From positions 57,279-100,187 of the forward strand of contig NZ_JABAHY010000010.1 of NCBI RefSeq assembly GCF_012641515.1: DNA of 42,909 nucleotides, written 5' to 3'. Positions 1 to 7,323 of this stretch are shown one piece after another; position 1 is the first letter of the stretch, and the number at the start of each line of letters is the position of its first letter. The DNA is from Nesterenkonia sedimenti (GTDB taxonomy: Bacteria; Actinomycetota; Actinomycetes; Actinomycetales; Micrococcaceae). The notes under the pieces are model-generated. The model worked only from the letters and a program-made list of their open reading frames with translations, had not been told where the DNA came from and ran no database searches. The translations under genes were made by a program, and so were the position numbers.

Positions 1-427
1 CAAATGCCGACGGCTGAAACAGCGAGAGAATCTCAAACTCGTCGTCGTCGACTATCTGCAGCTGCTGATGTCAGGTAAACGGGTCGAATCCCGTCAGCAG
101 GAGGTCTCCGAGTTCTCCCGAACCCTGAAGCTGCTGGCCAAGGAGCTCGATGTGCCGATCATCGCGCTCTCCCAGCTGAACCGTGGTTCTGAGCAGCGGC
201 CCGATAAGCGCCCCCAGGTCTCTGACCTGCGTGAATCAGGCTCCATTGAGCAGGACGCCGATATGGTCATGCTGCTGCACCGCCCCGAGGTCTACGACAA
301 AGAGACCGAACGTGCCGGTGAGGCAGACATCATCATCGCGAAGAACCGGAGTGGACCCACCCGGGACATCACCGTGGCCTTCCAGGGTCACTACCAGCGC
401 TTCCAGGACATGGCCCGAGATTTTTAG
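1..427 (+). CDS. dnaB: Replicative DNA helicase DnaB, C-terminal end (5' truncated by window)
   Basis: The frame is open from base 2 to the stop at 425-427, about 141 residues of the RecA-like motor domain of the hexameric helicase that unwinds DNA ahead of the replication fork. The Walker B strand VVVDYLQLL lies near the left edge. It is followed by the family segment GKRVESRQQEVSEFSR, the ALSQLNRG sensor-like strand and the DLRESGSIEQDADMV block. The C-terminal KNRSGPTRDI segment is typical of DnaB. The N-terminal domain and Walker A lie outside the window. No intein is seen in this part. The gene converges on the hydrolase at 430 with only two bases between the stop codons. Confidence 0.96.
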   Translation, partial: KCRRLKQRENLKLVVVDYLQLLMSGKRVESRQQEVSEFSRTLKLLAKELDVPIIALSQLNRGSEQRPDKRPQVSDLRESGSIEQDADMVMLLHRPEVYDKETERAGEADIIIAKNRSGPTRDITVAFQGHYQRFQDMARDF

Positions 428-429
428 GC

Positions 430-1365
430 TCAGCTGAGGTTGGCGTCGAGGAAGGTGAGGATCTCGTCGGTGACGTCCTCGCGGATGGGCGGCTCGTTAT
501 GAACCTCATGACGGAACCCGCTGTAGACGCAGGTGCGGACCCTACGGTTACCGGCCTCGGCGAGCACATTGGCCACGCGGTAGGCGCCCTCCCCGTAATT
601 GGTCACCGGATCCTGGTCCCCCGCCAGAATCAGCACCGGCAGATCAGTGGGGATCCTCGCGAGGGTCTGCGACTCATTCGACTCCCGGTAGAGCGCAACG
701 AAGTCATGCAGAAAGCGCAGTGACAGCGGCTCCCCGAACCTATTGAGCGGATCCACCTTATGGTCGCGGACCACATCACGATCCAGCGCCACCCAGTCCG
801 TGGGACCCTCGACATCCTCATACCGGGAGACGAAGCCCTCGAAGAGGGCAGGCAGGAACTCCTCGGCCGGGCGGGAACCATCTGTATCCCCGATCGCAGC
901 CTGCACAGCCTCAAGATCAAGGGTGTCCATCGAACGCACCTGGGCAGCGATTCCGCATAGCAGCAGACCGGAGATCCCCTTCGGCTCCCGCACGGTGAGC
1001 ATCCGGGCGATGATCGAACCCCAGCTGTGGCCGAAGACGAAATAGGGCAGCTCCGGGAACCGGGCAGTGACCTTCTCCCGCAGGGTCTGCTCATCGGCGA
1101 CGACGGCCTCGGCACCCTCAGGTCCGGTATCGGCCCAGATGCCGGAGACCATCGCAGTCTTACCGTGACCGGCGTGATCATCAGCGGCGACGACGAAGCC
1201 CTGGTCGAGCAGCTGGGTGATCAGCCGGAAGTACCGGCGGGAATGCTCACCGAGGCCATGGATCAGCTGGACGATTCCCCGCGGTGGGACCACCGGGGTA
1301 TAGATCCAGGCCTGAATACGATCCCTGCCATTGCGGGAGAGGAAGTCGAACTCTTCTAAAGCCAT
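430..1365 (-). CDS. Alpha/beta hydrolase, monoacylglycerol lipase / lysophospholipase-like
   Basis: This 311-residue protein has the layout of the serine aminopeptidase S33 (Hydrolase_4, PldB-like) family. The oxyanion-region HGLGEH is at 36-41, and the nucleophile elbow GHSWG is at 112-116 with Ser114. The acid is probably Asp252 in AGDQDPV, and the base is His286 in GFRHEVHNE. The likely reaction is hydrolysis of a carboxylic ester of a monoacylglycerol or lysophospholipid. I see no signal peptide, so it should be cytosolic or peripheral. Substrate cannot be deduced from sequence alone. It is the last gene of a leftward run and converges on dnaB. Confidence 0.85.
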   Translation of the reverse strand: MALEEFDFLSRNGRDRIQAWIYTPVVPPRGIVQLIHGLGEHSRRYFRLITQLLDQGFVVAADDHAGHGKTAMVSGIWADTGPEGAEAVVADEQTLREKVTARFPELPYFVFGHSWGSIIARMLTVREPKGISGLLLCGIAAQVRSMDTLDLEAVQAAIGDTDGSRPAEEFLPALFEGFVSRYEDVEGPTDWVALDRDVVRDHKVDPLNRFGEPLSLRFLHDFVALYRESNESQTLARIPTDLPVLILAGDQDPVTNYGEGAYRVANVLAEAGNRRVRTCVYSGFRHEVHNEPPIREDVTDEILTFLDANLS

Positions 1366-1383
1366 GCCAGCTCCTTCGCTGAA

Positions 1384-2322
1384 TCAGTGCAGTTTGGCCG
1401 CCTGGGCCTCGAGGATTTCACGCAGTTCGTCGTCGTCGAGCTCTGCTGCCTCCACCCAGATGAGGTAGGAGTCATGGTCCATGGTCAGCCGGGCGTTGGT
1501 GAAATGCTCGGCATCCTCGGCGTGGACCGACATTCCGTGGAAGTCCCCGTAGTCCAGAACGCTCATCACGCCCCCGGCCTGGGAGGCGACACCATCACAG
1601 TCCTCAGCTGCGGCAGCGGTCCAGACCGACTCGGTGTCCTGTGGGGTGTCCAGGGCGACGATCCCGATGGTCACCGAACCGCTGTGCTCATTGCCCAGGG
1701 CGGCCTCAACATCGGCGGCAGCAGTATGGGCATCATCAAGATTGCGGATCTCGGCGAACTGGCGCATGCATTCGACCATCGCCTCCTCCGCCGAGGTCAT
1801 CGACAGCCCCTGCTGCTCGGCCTGCTCGGTGATCTCATCGATCTCATCGGGGGACTCCATGGCCTCGAACCAGCTGATGAACCCGGCATCTCCGACACTC
1901 TCGGAGAATCCGGTGACCTCCACCGGGAACTCATCCTCATCCAGCAGCAGCAGTTCGAGGTCCTCATCGCTGAGCTGATCGGGATCCTCGGTCCCATTGG
2001 GATCGGGGGTCTCAGTTCCGGTGCCGGCGACCCCGGTGCCGTTATCCGTGGGCTCGGAGGTCGGCTCCTCAGTCTCGGGGTCCTCAGTCTCCTCGGGGCT
2101 CGCGGACTCCTCCGGTGATTCCTCAGGGGAGGGAGACTCCTCTGGGCTGGGGCTGGTCTCAGCGGTCTGGCCACTGGTGGGCTCGACGTCGTCGTCGCGG
2201 TTGATGAACAGCACCAGTACCGCAAGCAGCACACCCGCGGCTGCGATACCCACCATGGTCAGCAGCACTGACAGCCAGGTCCTGGACTTCTTGGGGTCGT
2301 AATCCTCGTTCACGTCGCTCAT
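1384..2322 (-). CDS. Membrane-anchored protein with acidic Pro/Ser/Glu-rich linker, unknown function
   Basis: I chose the ATG at 2322 because AGGA lies 6 nt upstream of it; an ATG at 2367 in the same frame has no such signal. The 312-residue product has a short cytoplasmic N-terminus, one membrane segment at about 16-40, then a low-complexity linker at about 45-120 with repeated SPEES/PEE units. A globular acidic domain of about 190 residues follows, which should face outside. That domain has two cysteines (in MVECMRQF and AEDCDGV) that could form a disulfide. This is the layout of many actinobacterial envelope proteins. I recognise no named family and assign no function. Confidence 0.75.
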   Translation of the reverse strand: MSDVNEDYDPKKSRTWLSVLLTMVGIAAAGVLLAVLVLFINRDDDVEPTSGQTAETSPSPEESPSPEESPEESASPEETEDPETEEPTSEPTDNGTGVAGTGTETPDPNGTEDPDQLSDEDLELLLLDEDEFPVEVTGFSESVGDAGFISWFEAMESPDEIDEITEQAEQQGLSMTSAEEAMVECMRQFAEIRNLDDAHTAAADVEAALGNEHSGSVTIGIVALDTPQDTESVWTAAAAEDCDGVASQAGGVMSVLDYGDFHGMSVHAEDAEHFTNARLTMDHDSYLIWVEAAELDDDELREILEAQAAKLH

Positions 2323-2425
2323 ATCCGTTCCTGCCTGAGACATCCGTTCGGTGACCGCAGGCCACATGTCTCATTCTCACGGCTATATCTCTATCAGCCT
2401 CATGCTACGGCAGGAGTGTCGGCCA

Positions 2426-2848
2426 TCACGTGAGGAACGTGATGATTCGGTCCAGGAACACGAATCCGGCAGCACCATAGAGCAGACCGATCCACAGGGA
2501 TTGGGTGATGCTGAACCAGAACCGGCCGGTGGCGATGAGCAGACCGAAGGCAGCCGGCACACAGGCAAGTCCATATCCGCAGACGATCAGCCATAGGCCC
2601 ATGAACTCCGCATTGGCGACCATAAAGACGCCCACACCCAGCATCCACACCATCGTGGGTTCGAAGAGCAGGGCCCCGATCACCAAGGCGGTCACCGTTG
2701 CCCACAGATAGCGGGCAGCACGCATCGAGCCGTCGGCCATGCGTTGGCCGCGACTGGATGCGGGTTTGGCTTGGGCCGCAGCAGAACGGGAGTTCTTCGC
2801 CGGAGCCTTCTGAGGCGACGACGTCGGCTTCTTCTTTTTCTTGCTCAT
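2426..2848 (-). CDS. Small integral membrane protein, unknown function
   Basis: This 140-residue protein begins with a run of five lysines and a basic, Ala/Ser-rich tail of about 40 residues. About four hydrophobic segments follow, starting near YLWATVTALVIGALLF and ending at LLYGAAGFVFLDRIITF. The basic tail should sit in the cytoplasm. The start signal is weak: GAGAAG directly abuts the ATG. A longer reading frame in another phase (2400-2858, minus) overlaps but lacks membrane character, and I reject it. No conserved catalytic motif is seen. Confidence 0.7.
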   Translation of the reverse strand: MSKKKKKPTSSPQKAPAKNSRSAAAQAKPASSRGQRMADGSMRAARYLWATVTALVIGALLFEPTMVWMLGVGVFMVANAEFMGLWLIVCGYGLACVPAAFGLLIATGRFWFSITQSLWIGLLYGAAGFVFLDRIITFLT

Positions 2849-2929
2849 CTTCTCGCAAGCTTAGCCCCAGGTGGGGACACCGCTTGCTGCCTGAGCCGGC
2901 CAGTCCACAGACGGTGGATGCACCGAGGT

Positions 2930-3133
2930 TCAGAGATCGCTGAGGTAGGGAAGCAGCAGGACCAGCAGCATCAGCCCGATGCCGATGGCCAGGGTGATGC
3001 TCACTGCCCGATTTGAGGCCGAAGCCCCGAGTTCCTCGGATTTTTCTGAATGGCTTTTACCGTTGGAATCCGCTCTGCGGGCAGAGCGGATGTCGAAACG
3101 AGTCTCCGCCTCGTCTGACTCCTGTGACGTCAT
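2930..3133 (-). CDS. Small single-pass membrane protein, unknown function
   Basis: The product is 67 residues: a charged, Ser/Glu/Arg-rich N-terminal half, then one strong membrane segment (about 43-64, AVSITLAIGIGLMLLVLLL) next to the C-terminus. This suggests a C-tail-anchored protein with a cytoplasmic head. AGGTGA lies a few bases before the ATG and supports the start. The upstream region holds short direct and inverted repeats (3161-3201) that may control it. No family recognised. Confidence 0.6.
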   Translation of the reverse strand: MTSQESDEAETRFDIRSARRADSNGKSHSEKSEELGASASNRAVSITLAIGIGLMLLVLLLPYLSDL

Positions 3134-3160
3134 GGGTCACCTCTCAGCTGCACGCAGGTT

Positions 3161-3201
3161 AAGTGCTTGTAGGTCTACTGTCAGCATCGACTGTAAGCAC
3201 C
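3161..3201. repeat. Short direct and inverted repeats upstream of the 67-residue gene
   Basis: ACTGTCAGCATC (3177-3188) is followed one base later by ACTGTAAGCACC (3190-3201), giving two direct 12-mers with three differences. AAGTGCTTGTAGG (3161-3173) carries a related sequence on the other strand. The block lies 28-68 nt before the ATG of the leftward gene, so it could be an operator. Confidence 0.4.
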
Positions 3202-3377
3202 TACTCTGAGAGACACCTGAGCGGAAAGTAAATCTGATCAGGGAATTTCTACACACCTCGAAAATGCGGTCCCATTGCGCTCCGGAGTTAGGGGAGCAGG
3301 ACGCCGGGGCAGCGGGCGGGGGTTGTGAGTTCAGATAAGCTCAAAGGTATATTCACCCGCATCTTGTGAGACGGAGA

Positions 3378-3404
3378 GGGACTCACCTGGTACCTGGTGA
3401 GCCC
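3378..3404 (-). terminator. Hairpin just past the stop codon of the 3410-3616 gene
   Basis: GGG-a-CTCACC (3378-3387) pairs with GGTGAG-CCC (3396-3404), nine base pairs with one bulged A. The loop, TGGTACCT, itself contains the palindrome GGTACC. It starts 5 nt past the stop of the leftward gene. There is no clear U-run, so terminator function is tentative. Confidence 0.4.
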
Positions 3405-3409
3405 GCTGT

Positions 3410-3616
3410 CTACAGACGTCGGCCGGTGTTCTTCGAGATGATGAACCACCGCCAGGCCAGAAGGGCAGCCCCGGCCAGCGCCAGGGGCACTGCAAGAATG
3501 AAAAGCAGCTGGAAAAACGCGCGGATCAGCCCGATCACTACGGCAAGACCCACCACCAGCACAGCGATGATGATCAGGGCCCAGCCCAGCTTCTGCAGTG
3601 TGTTCGTATCGTTCAT
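3410..3616 (-). CDS. Small two-pass membrane protein, unknown function
   Basis: This 68-residue protein is almost entirely two hydrophobic helices (about 11-33 and 35-57) with a short basic C-terminus. GGAGGG lies 7 nt before the ATG, a good ribosome site. TAGACT on the minus strand (3651-3646) could be its -10 box. It diverges from the M20 peptidase operon, with starts 69 nt apart. No family recognised. Confidence 0.65.
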   Translation of the reverse strand: MNDTNTLQKLGWALIIIAVLVVGLAVVIGLIRAFFQLLFILAVPLALAGAALLAWRWFIISKNTGRRL

Positions 3617-3672
3617 GTCTTAACCCTCCCGTCCAGGTAATCTCCAGTCTACGGCTGATCAGGCGGTGTGGG

Positions 3673-3685
3673 TAGAGTTACACCC
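3673..3685 (+). promoter_or_regulatory. Leaderless promoter of the M20 peptidase gene
   Basis: TAGAGT (3673-3678) is a TAnnnT -10 box, followed after exactly 7 nt by the ATG at 3686, so transcription should begin at or next to the start codon. No Shine-Dalgarno sequence is seen. This decides for the ATG at 3686 over the in-frame GTG at 3668. No good -35 box is visible. Confidence 0.6.
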
Positions 3686-4840
3686 ATGCCTGTCATTTCA
3701 CCGAATCTGCTGAAAACCACCGAGTCACGCATGGATCAGATCCTGGCTGACATCCAGCGACTCATCGAAGTGGAGACTCCCTCGGAGAACAAAGAGGCAG
3801 TCGCCCGCGGCGCAGAGGTGGTCGCCGATCTCATCAAGGAACGCCTCGGTGAGGAGCCCGACGTCGTCGTCGTCGATGGTGTCACCCACCTGCGGCTGCG
3901 TTACGGGGTTCCCAAGCCCAAAGTGGTGCTGATCAACCACCAGGACACAGTCTGGCCCACCGGGACGCTGAAGCGGATCCCGTTCAGCAATGATGGTGAG
4001 AAACTGCGCGGCCCCGGTGTCTTCGACATGCTCACCGGGGTGGTGATGTCCATCCACGCAGCCAAGCTGCTCGCTGATGCCGGCCACTCCCTCTACGGGC
4101 TCTCCATTGTCATCACCGGTGATGAGGAGCTGGGCTCGATCAGCTCCAAGGACCTCCTGCTGGATGAATCCGCTGAGGCCCGGGCCGCCTTCGTCATGGA
4201 GGGCGCCCTGGACACTTCTTTGAAGGTCGCCCGTAAAGGCACCTCCAACTACACCGTCGCCGTCCACGGTGTGGCCTCCCACGCTGGGCTCGACCCGGAG
4301 AAGGGCGTCAACGCCGGTATCGCCCTGGGGCTGCTGCTGCCCGAGATCGCCGCGCTGGGCGATCCAGCCCTGGGCACCACGGTGACCCCCACCGTTCTCG
4401 AAGGCGGTAACACCACCAACACCGTGCCCGACTACGCCCAGGTGGTCGTCGATGCCCGGGCCTCCACGATCGCTGAGCAGGAGCGGGTCGATGAGCAGAT
4501 CCGCGCCCTGACCTCCCCGATGACCGGTGCAACCGTTGAGGTCACCGGTGGGATCAACCGCCCACCCATGGAGCGCAGCTCCGCCCAGACCCTGTTCACC
4601 CGGGCTGAGAAGGTCGCCGGTGCCCTGGGCATCGAGACCCCCACGGCAGCCGAGGTTGGCGGGGCCTCCGACGGCAACTTCACCGCCGCAGCCGGTATCC
4701 CCACCCTGGACGGCATGGGCGCCTGCGGTGCAGGAGCCCATGCTGAGCATGAGCACGCCCTGGTGGACTACATCGCCCCCCGCACCGCCCTGCTGGCCGG
4801 GATGATCGCAGCCCACCTGGACCCGCCTGCCGCCGGATGA
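3686..4840 (+). CDS. M20 family metallopeptidase (glutamate carboxypeptidase / deacylase type)
   Basis: This 384-residue protein is a two-zinc amidohydrolase of the M20 family. Expected ligands are His85 in NHQDT, Asp114 in GVFDML, the GDEE pair near 146-148, Glu172 in MEGAL, and a late His in GAHAEHEHAL. The dimerisation-domain motif ASHAGLDPEKGVNA begins near 197. M20 enzymes remove the C-terminal amino acid or the acyl group from N-acyl amino acids or small peptides. There is no signal peptide. The gene shares an ATGA overlap with the GNAT gene behind it, so the two are translationally coupled. In known D- to L-amino-acid conversion loci, an M20 desuccinylase and a COG3375 GNAT flank an N-succinylamino acid racemase. 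No racemase is present here. Confidence 0.88.
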   Translation: MPVISPNLLKTTESRMDQILADIQRLIEVETPSENKEAVARGAEVVADLIKERLGEEPDVVVVDGVTHLRLRYGVPKPKVVLINHQDTVWPTGTLKRIPFSNDGEKLRGPGVFDMLTGVVMSIHAAKLLADAGHSLYGLSIVITGDEELGSISSKDLLLDESAEARAAFVMEGALDTSLKVARKGTSNYTVAVHGVASHAGLDPEKGVNAGIALGLLLPEIAALGDPALGTTVTPTVLEGGNTTNTVPDYAQVVVDARASTIAEQERVDEQIRALTSPMTGATVEVTGGINRPPMERSSAQTLFTRAEKVAGALGIETPTAAEVGGASDGNFTAAAGIPTLDGMGACGAGAHAEHEHALVDYIAPRTALLAGMIAAHLDPPAAG

Positions 4841-5661
4841 ACCAGCACGCCGCACCAGCCTCGGAGGTGGAGGTCCGCACTCTGCACAGCGCAGCGGAGA
4901 TGACCGAAGCCGCCGAGGTGCTGGCTGAGATCTGGAGCCCCGGCGGCACCGGAGAGGCCCCCATGGAGCCGGGGCTGCTGATCGCCATGGAGCATGCCGG
5001 CAACTATGTCTCGGCCGCCTTCAGCCAGGACCAGATGATCGGTGCCACCGCCGGGTTCTTCGGTGCTCCCGACTCCGCGGGCCGCAGCTGGATGATGCAC
5101 TCCCATATCGCCGGGGTGCTGCCTGCCCACCAGGGACTGGGGGCAGGGGCTGCGATGAAACAGCACCAGCGCCAATGGTGCCTGCAGCGCGGGGTCACCG
5201 TCATGGAGTGGACCTTTGATCCGCTGATCACCCGCAATGCCCGGTTCAACCTGCACACCCTCGGCGCCCAGCTGGTGGAGTACCTACCGCATTTCTACGG
5301 GCAGATGCGCGATGCCACTAACGCCGGCCAGGGCAGCGACCGGGCACTGATCCGCTGGCAGCTGGATGCCCCGACCCCCGGTGCTGAGCCGGAACCAGGG
5401 CTGGTGCTGCTGAACATCGACGACGACGGCGTCCCCGTCCCAGCCCACGGCAGTACAGAGCAGATGCTGGCGGCGGCAGCCGATTACGACGTCGTCGGAC
5501 TTTCGGTCCCGAAGAGCATCCCCCAGCTGCGCGCTGAACGCCCGGAGGCCTCGGCAGCCTGGCGCAGCGCTCTGCGAGAGGCGATGCACCCGCTGATGGA
5601 GGCTGGCTGGAAGGTCTGCGGTATGACCCCGAAGGGTATGTACCTCCTTCAACGTGGGTAG
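4837..5661 (+). CDS. GNAT-superfamily acetyltransferase, COG3375 type
   Basis: This 274-residue protein carries a GNAT fold at about 12-160. The acyl-CoA loop resembles HQGLGAGAAMK (about 102-112). The block WTFDPLITRNARFNLHTLGA (near 129-148) is the hallmark of the COG3375 group. The C-terminal 90 residues form a small second domain. The start overlaps the M20 stop by 4 nt. Established knowledge: COG3375 members in Geobacillus-type loci transfer succinyl from succinyl-CoA to D-amino acids. The acyl donor and acceptor here are unknown, but pairing with an M20 deacylase suggests an acylation/deacylation pair acting on an amino acid or amine. Confidence 0.82.
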   Translation: MNQHAAPASEVEVRTLHSAAEMTEAAEVLAEIWSPGGTGEAPMEPGLLIAMEHAGNYVSAAFSQDQMIGATAGFFGAPDSAGRSWMMHSHIAGVLPAHQGLGAGAAMKQHQRQWCLQRGVTVMEWTFDPLITRNARFNLHTLGAQLVEYLPHFYGQMRDATNAGQGSDRALIRWQLDAPTPGAEPEPGLVLLNIDDDGVPVPAHGSTEQMLAAAADYDVVGLSVPKSIPQLRAERPEASAAWRSALREAMHPLMEAGWKVCGMTPKGMYLLQRG

Positions 5662-5702
5662 TCAGCAGCGAGAATTCAGTGCTCTGGATCACATGTCTGG
5701 GC

Positions 5703-5718
5703 ATTTGTCTTGACAAAT
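5703..5718. promoter_or_regulatory. Perfect 16-bp dyad with embedded -35 box upstream of mmsA
   Basis: ATTTGTCTTGACAAAT has 7-bp arms around TT and contains TTGACA (5710-5715), a consensus -35. It lies 73 nt before the mmsA ATG. A convincing -10 at 17 bp is not seen. A regulator bound here would block polymerase. The IclR protein at 8534 is one candidate. Confidence 0.5.
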
Positions 5719-5791
5719 ACCTGGGGTGCCGAGAACAGTGGTGTCTGTATTCGACCTGAACCACCGCTGTAGCCACAGGAGAGCACCCTCA

Positions 5792-7294
5792 ATGAGCATC
5801 ACTGAGATCAACCACTGGATCAACGGCGCCGAAGACCCCGGTCAGGGTCAGCGCCGCACCGATGTGTACAACCCCGCCACCGGTGAGGTCACCGGCAGCC
5901 TCCACCTCGCCGATGCCCAGGATCTGGAGCGTGCGGTGACCATCGCCCGCGAGGCTGCCGACAGCTGGTCCGAGGTCTCCATGTCCAAGCGGATGGCGGT
6001 GATGTTCAAATTCCGCGAACTCATCCACGCCCACACCCAGGACCTGGCCAAGATCATCACCGCCGAACACGGCAAAGTGCTCTCCGATGCCGCCGGTGAG
6101 GTCGGCCGTGGCCTGGAAGTTGTCGAATTCGCCTGCGCCCTGCCGCAGACCCTCAAGGGCGAATACTCCGACCAGTTCTCCTCCGGAATCGACGTCTACT
6201 CCTTCCGCCAGCCCCTCGGCGTGGTCGCCGGGATCACTCCCTTCAACTTCCCCGCCATGGTGCCGCTGTGGATGGCGCCGCTGGCCATCGCCACTGGCAA
6301 CACCTTCATCCTCAAGCCCTCCGAGCGCGATCCCTCCGCCGCCCTGCTGCTGGCCAAACTCTTCAAAGAGGCCGGCCTGCCCGACGGTGTCTTCCAGGTG
6401 CTGCACGGAGATAAAGAAACAGTCGACGGGCTGCTGCGCCACGAACTGGTCGACGGCATCTCCTTCGTCGGCTCCACCCCGATCGCCAAATACGTCTACG
6501 AAACTGGCCTCGCCCACGGCAAACGCGTCCAGGCCCTCGGCGGTGCAAAGAACCACGCAGTGGTCATGCCCGATGCCGACCTCGATCTGGCTGCAGATCA
6601 CCTCTCCGCAGCAGCCTTCGGCTCCGCCGGCGAACGCTGCATGGCCATCTCCGTGGCTGTGGCCGTCGGGGATGCTGCAGACGACCTCGTGGCCAAGCTC
6701 CGCCAGCGCGCCGAGGACATCAAGGTCGGCGAAGGAACCCAGGACGATGTCGAAATGGGCCCGCTGATCACGCCGGCCTCCCAGGACCGGGTCAAGCGCC
6801 TGGTGACCGAGGCAGAACAGGCCGGAGCCGCCGTCGTCGTCGATGGTCGCGAACTGGTGGTCGAAGGACGCGAAGAGGGCTTCTTCGTCGGCCCCACCGT
6901 GCTGGACAAGGTCAAAGAACAGATGAGCGCCTACCAGGAGGAGATCTTCGGCCCCGTACTCGCGGTGGTCCGGGTCGAGACCCTGCAGGATGCGATCAAA
7001 CTGATCAACGCCAACCCCTACGGCAACGGCACCGCAATCTTCACCGGCTCCGGCAATGCCGCCCGGACCTTCAAACGCGGGGTCACCGTGGGCATGGTTG
7101 GAGTCAATGTGCCGATCCCGGTCCCGGCAGCCCAGCACAGCTTCGGCGGCTGGAAGGACTCCCTCTTCGGCGACCTCCACATCTACGGACCCGACGGCGT
7201 GAAGTTCTACACCCGCGGCAAGGTCATCACCGAGCGGTGGCCGCATGAGAACGACGAGGTCGCCGCCTCCATGAACTTCCCCTCCCATGATTGA
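5792..7294 (+). CDS. mmsA: CoA-acylating (methyl)malonate-semialdehyde dehydrogenase
   Basis: I start at the ATG at 5792, which has AGGAGAG 8 nt upstream; the frame is open further up but that part is not protein-like. The 500 residues match the usual family length. Key sites are PFNFP (150-154, Asn152), ALGGAKNH near 248 where hydrolytic aldehyde dehydrogenases have an ELGGK glutamate, and FGSAGERCMAIS with the catalytic Cys283. Loss of that glutamate is characteristic of the CoA-dependent enzymes. The reaction converts methylmalonate semialdehyde to propionyl-CoA, or malonate semialdehyde to acetyl-CoA, with CO2 and NADH. The zinc alcohol dehydrogenase follows after 29 nt and may supply the semialdehyde. 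Confidence 0.93.
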   Translation: MSITEINHWINGAEDPGQGQRRTDVYNPATGEVTGSLHLADAQDLERAVTIAREAADSWSEVSMSKRMAVMFKFRELIHAHTQDLAKIITAEHGKVLSDAAGEVGRGLEVVEFACALPQTLKGEYSDQFSSGIDVYSFRQPLGVVAGITPFNFPAMVPLWMAPLAIATGNTFILKPSERDPSAALLLAKLFKEAGLPDGVFQVLHGDKETVDGLLRHELVDGISFVGSTPIAKYVYETGLAHGKRVQALGGAKNHAVVMPDADLDLAADHLSAAAFGSAGERCMAISVAVAVGDAADDLVAKLRQRAEDIKVGEGTQDDVEMGPLITPASQDRVKRLVTEAEQAGAAVVVDGRELVVEGREEGFFVGPTVLDKVKEQMSAYQEEIFGPVLAVVRVETLQDAIKLINANPYGNGTAIFTGSGNAARTFKRGVTVGMVGVNVPIPVPAAQHSFGGWKDSLFGDLHIYGPDGVKFYTRGKVITERWPHENDEVAASMNFPSHD

Positions 7295-7323
7295 GCCGGT
7301 GGACTGAGGAAAGGAACGCGCAG

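Noticed and set aside
2400-2858. 152-codon minus-strand frame overlapping the 140-residue membrane protein
   Set aside because: It lacks hydrophobic segments and a ribosome site; the overlapping frame at 2426-2848 is clearly membrane-protein-like.
3725-4855. 376-codon open frame on the minus strand
   Set aside because: It is the antisense of the M20 peptidase, with Gly/His/Asp-rich sequence typical of a shadow frame.
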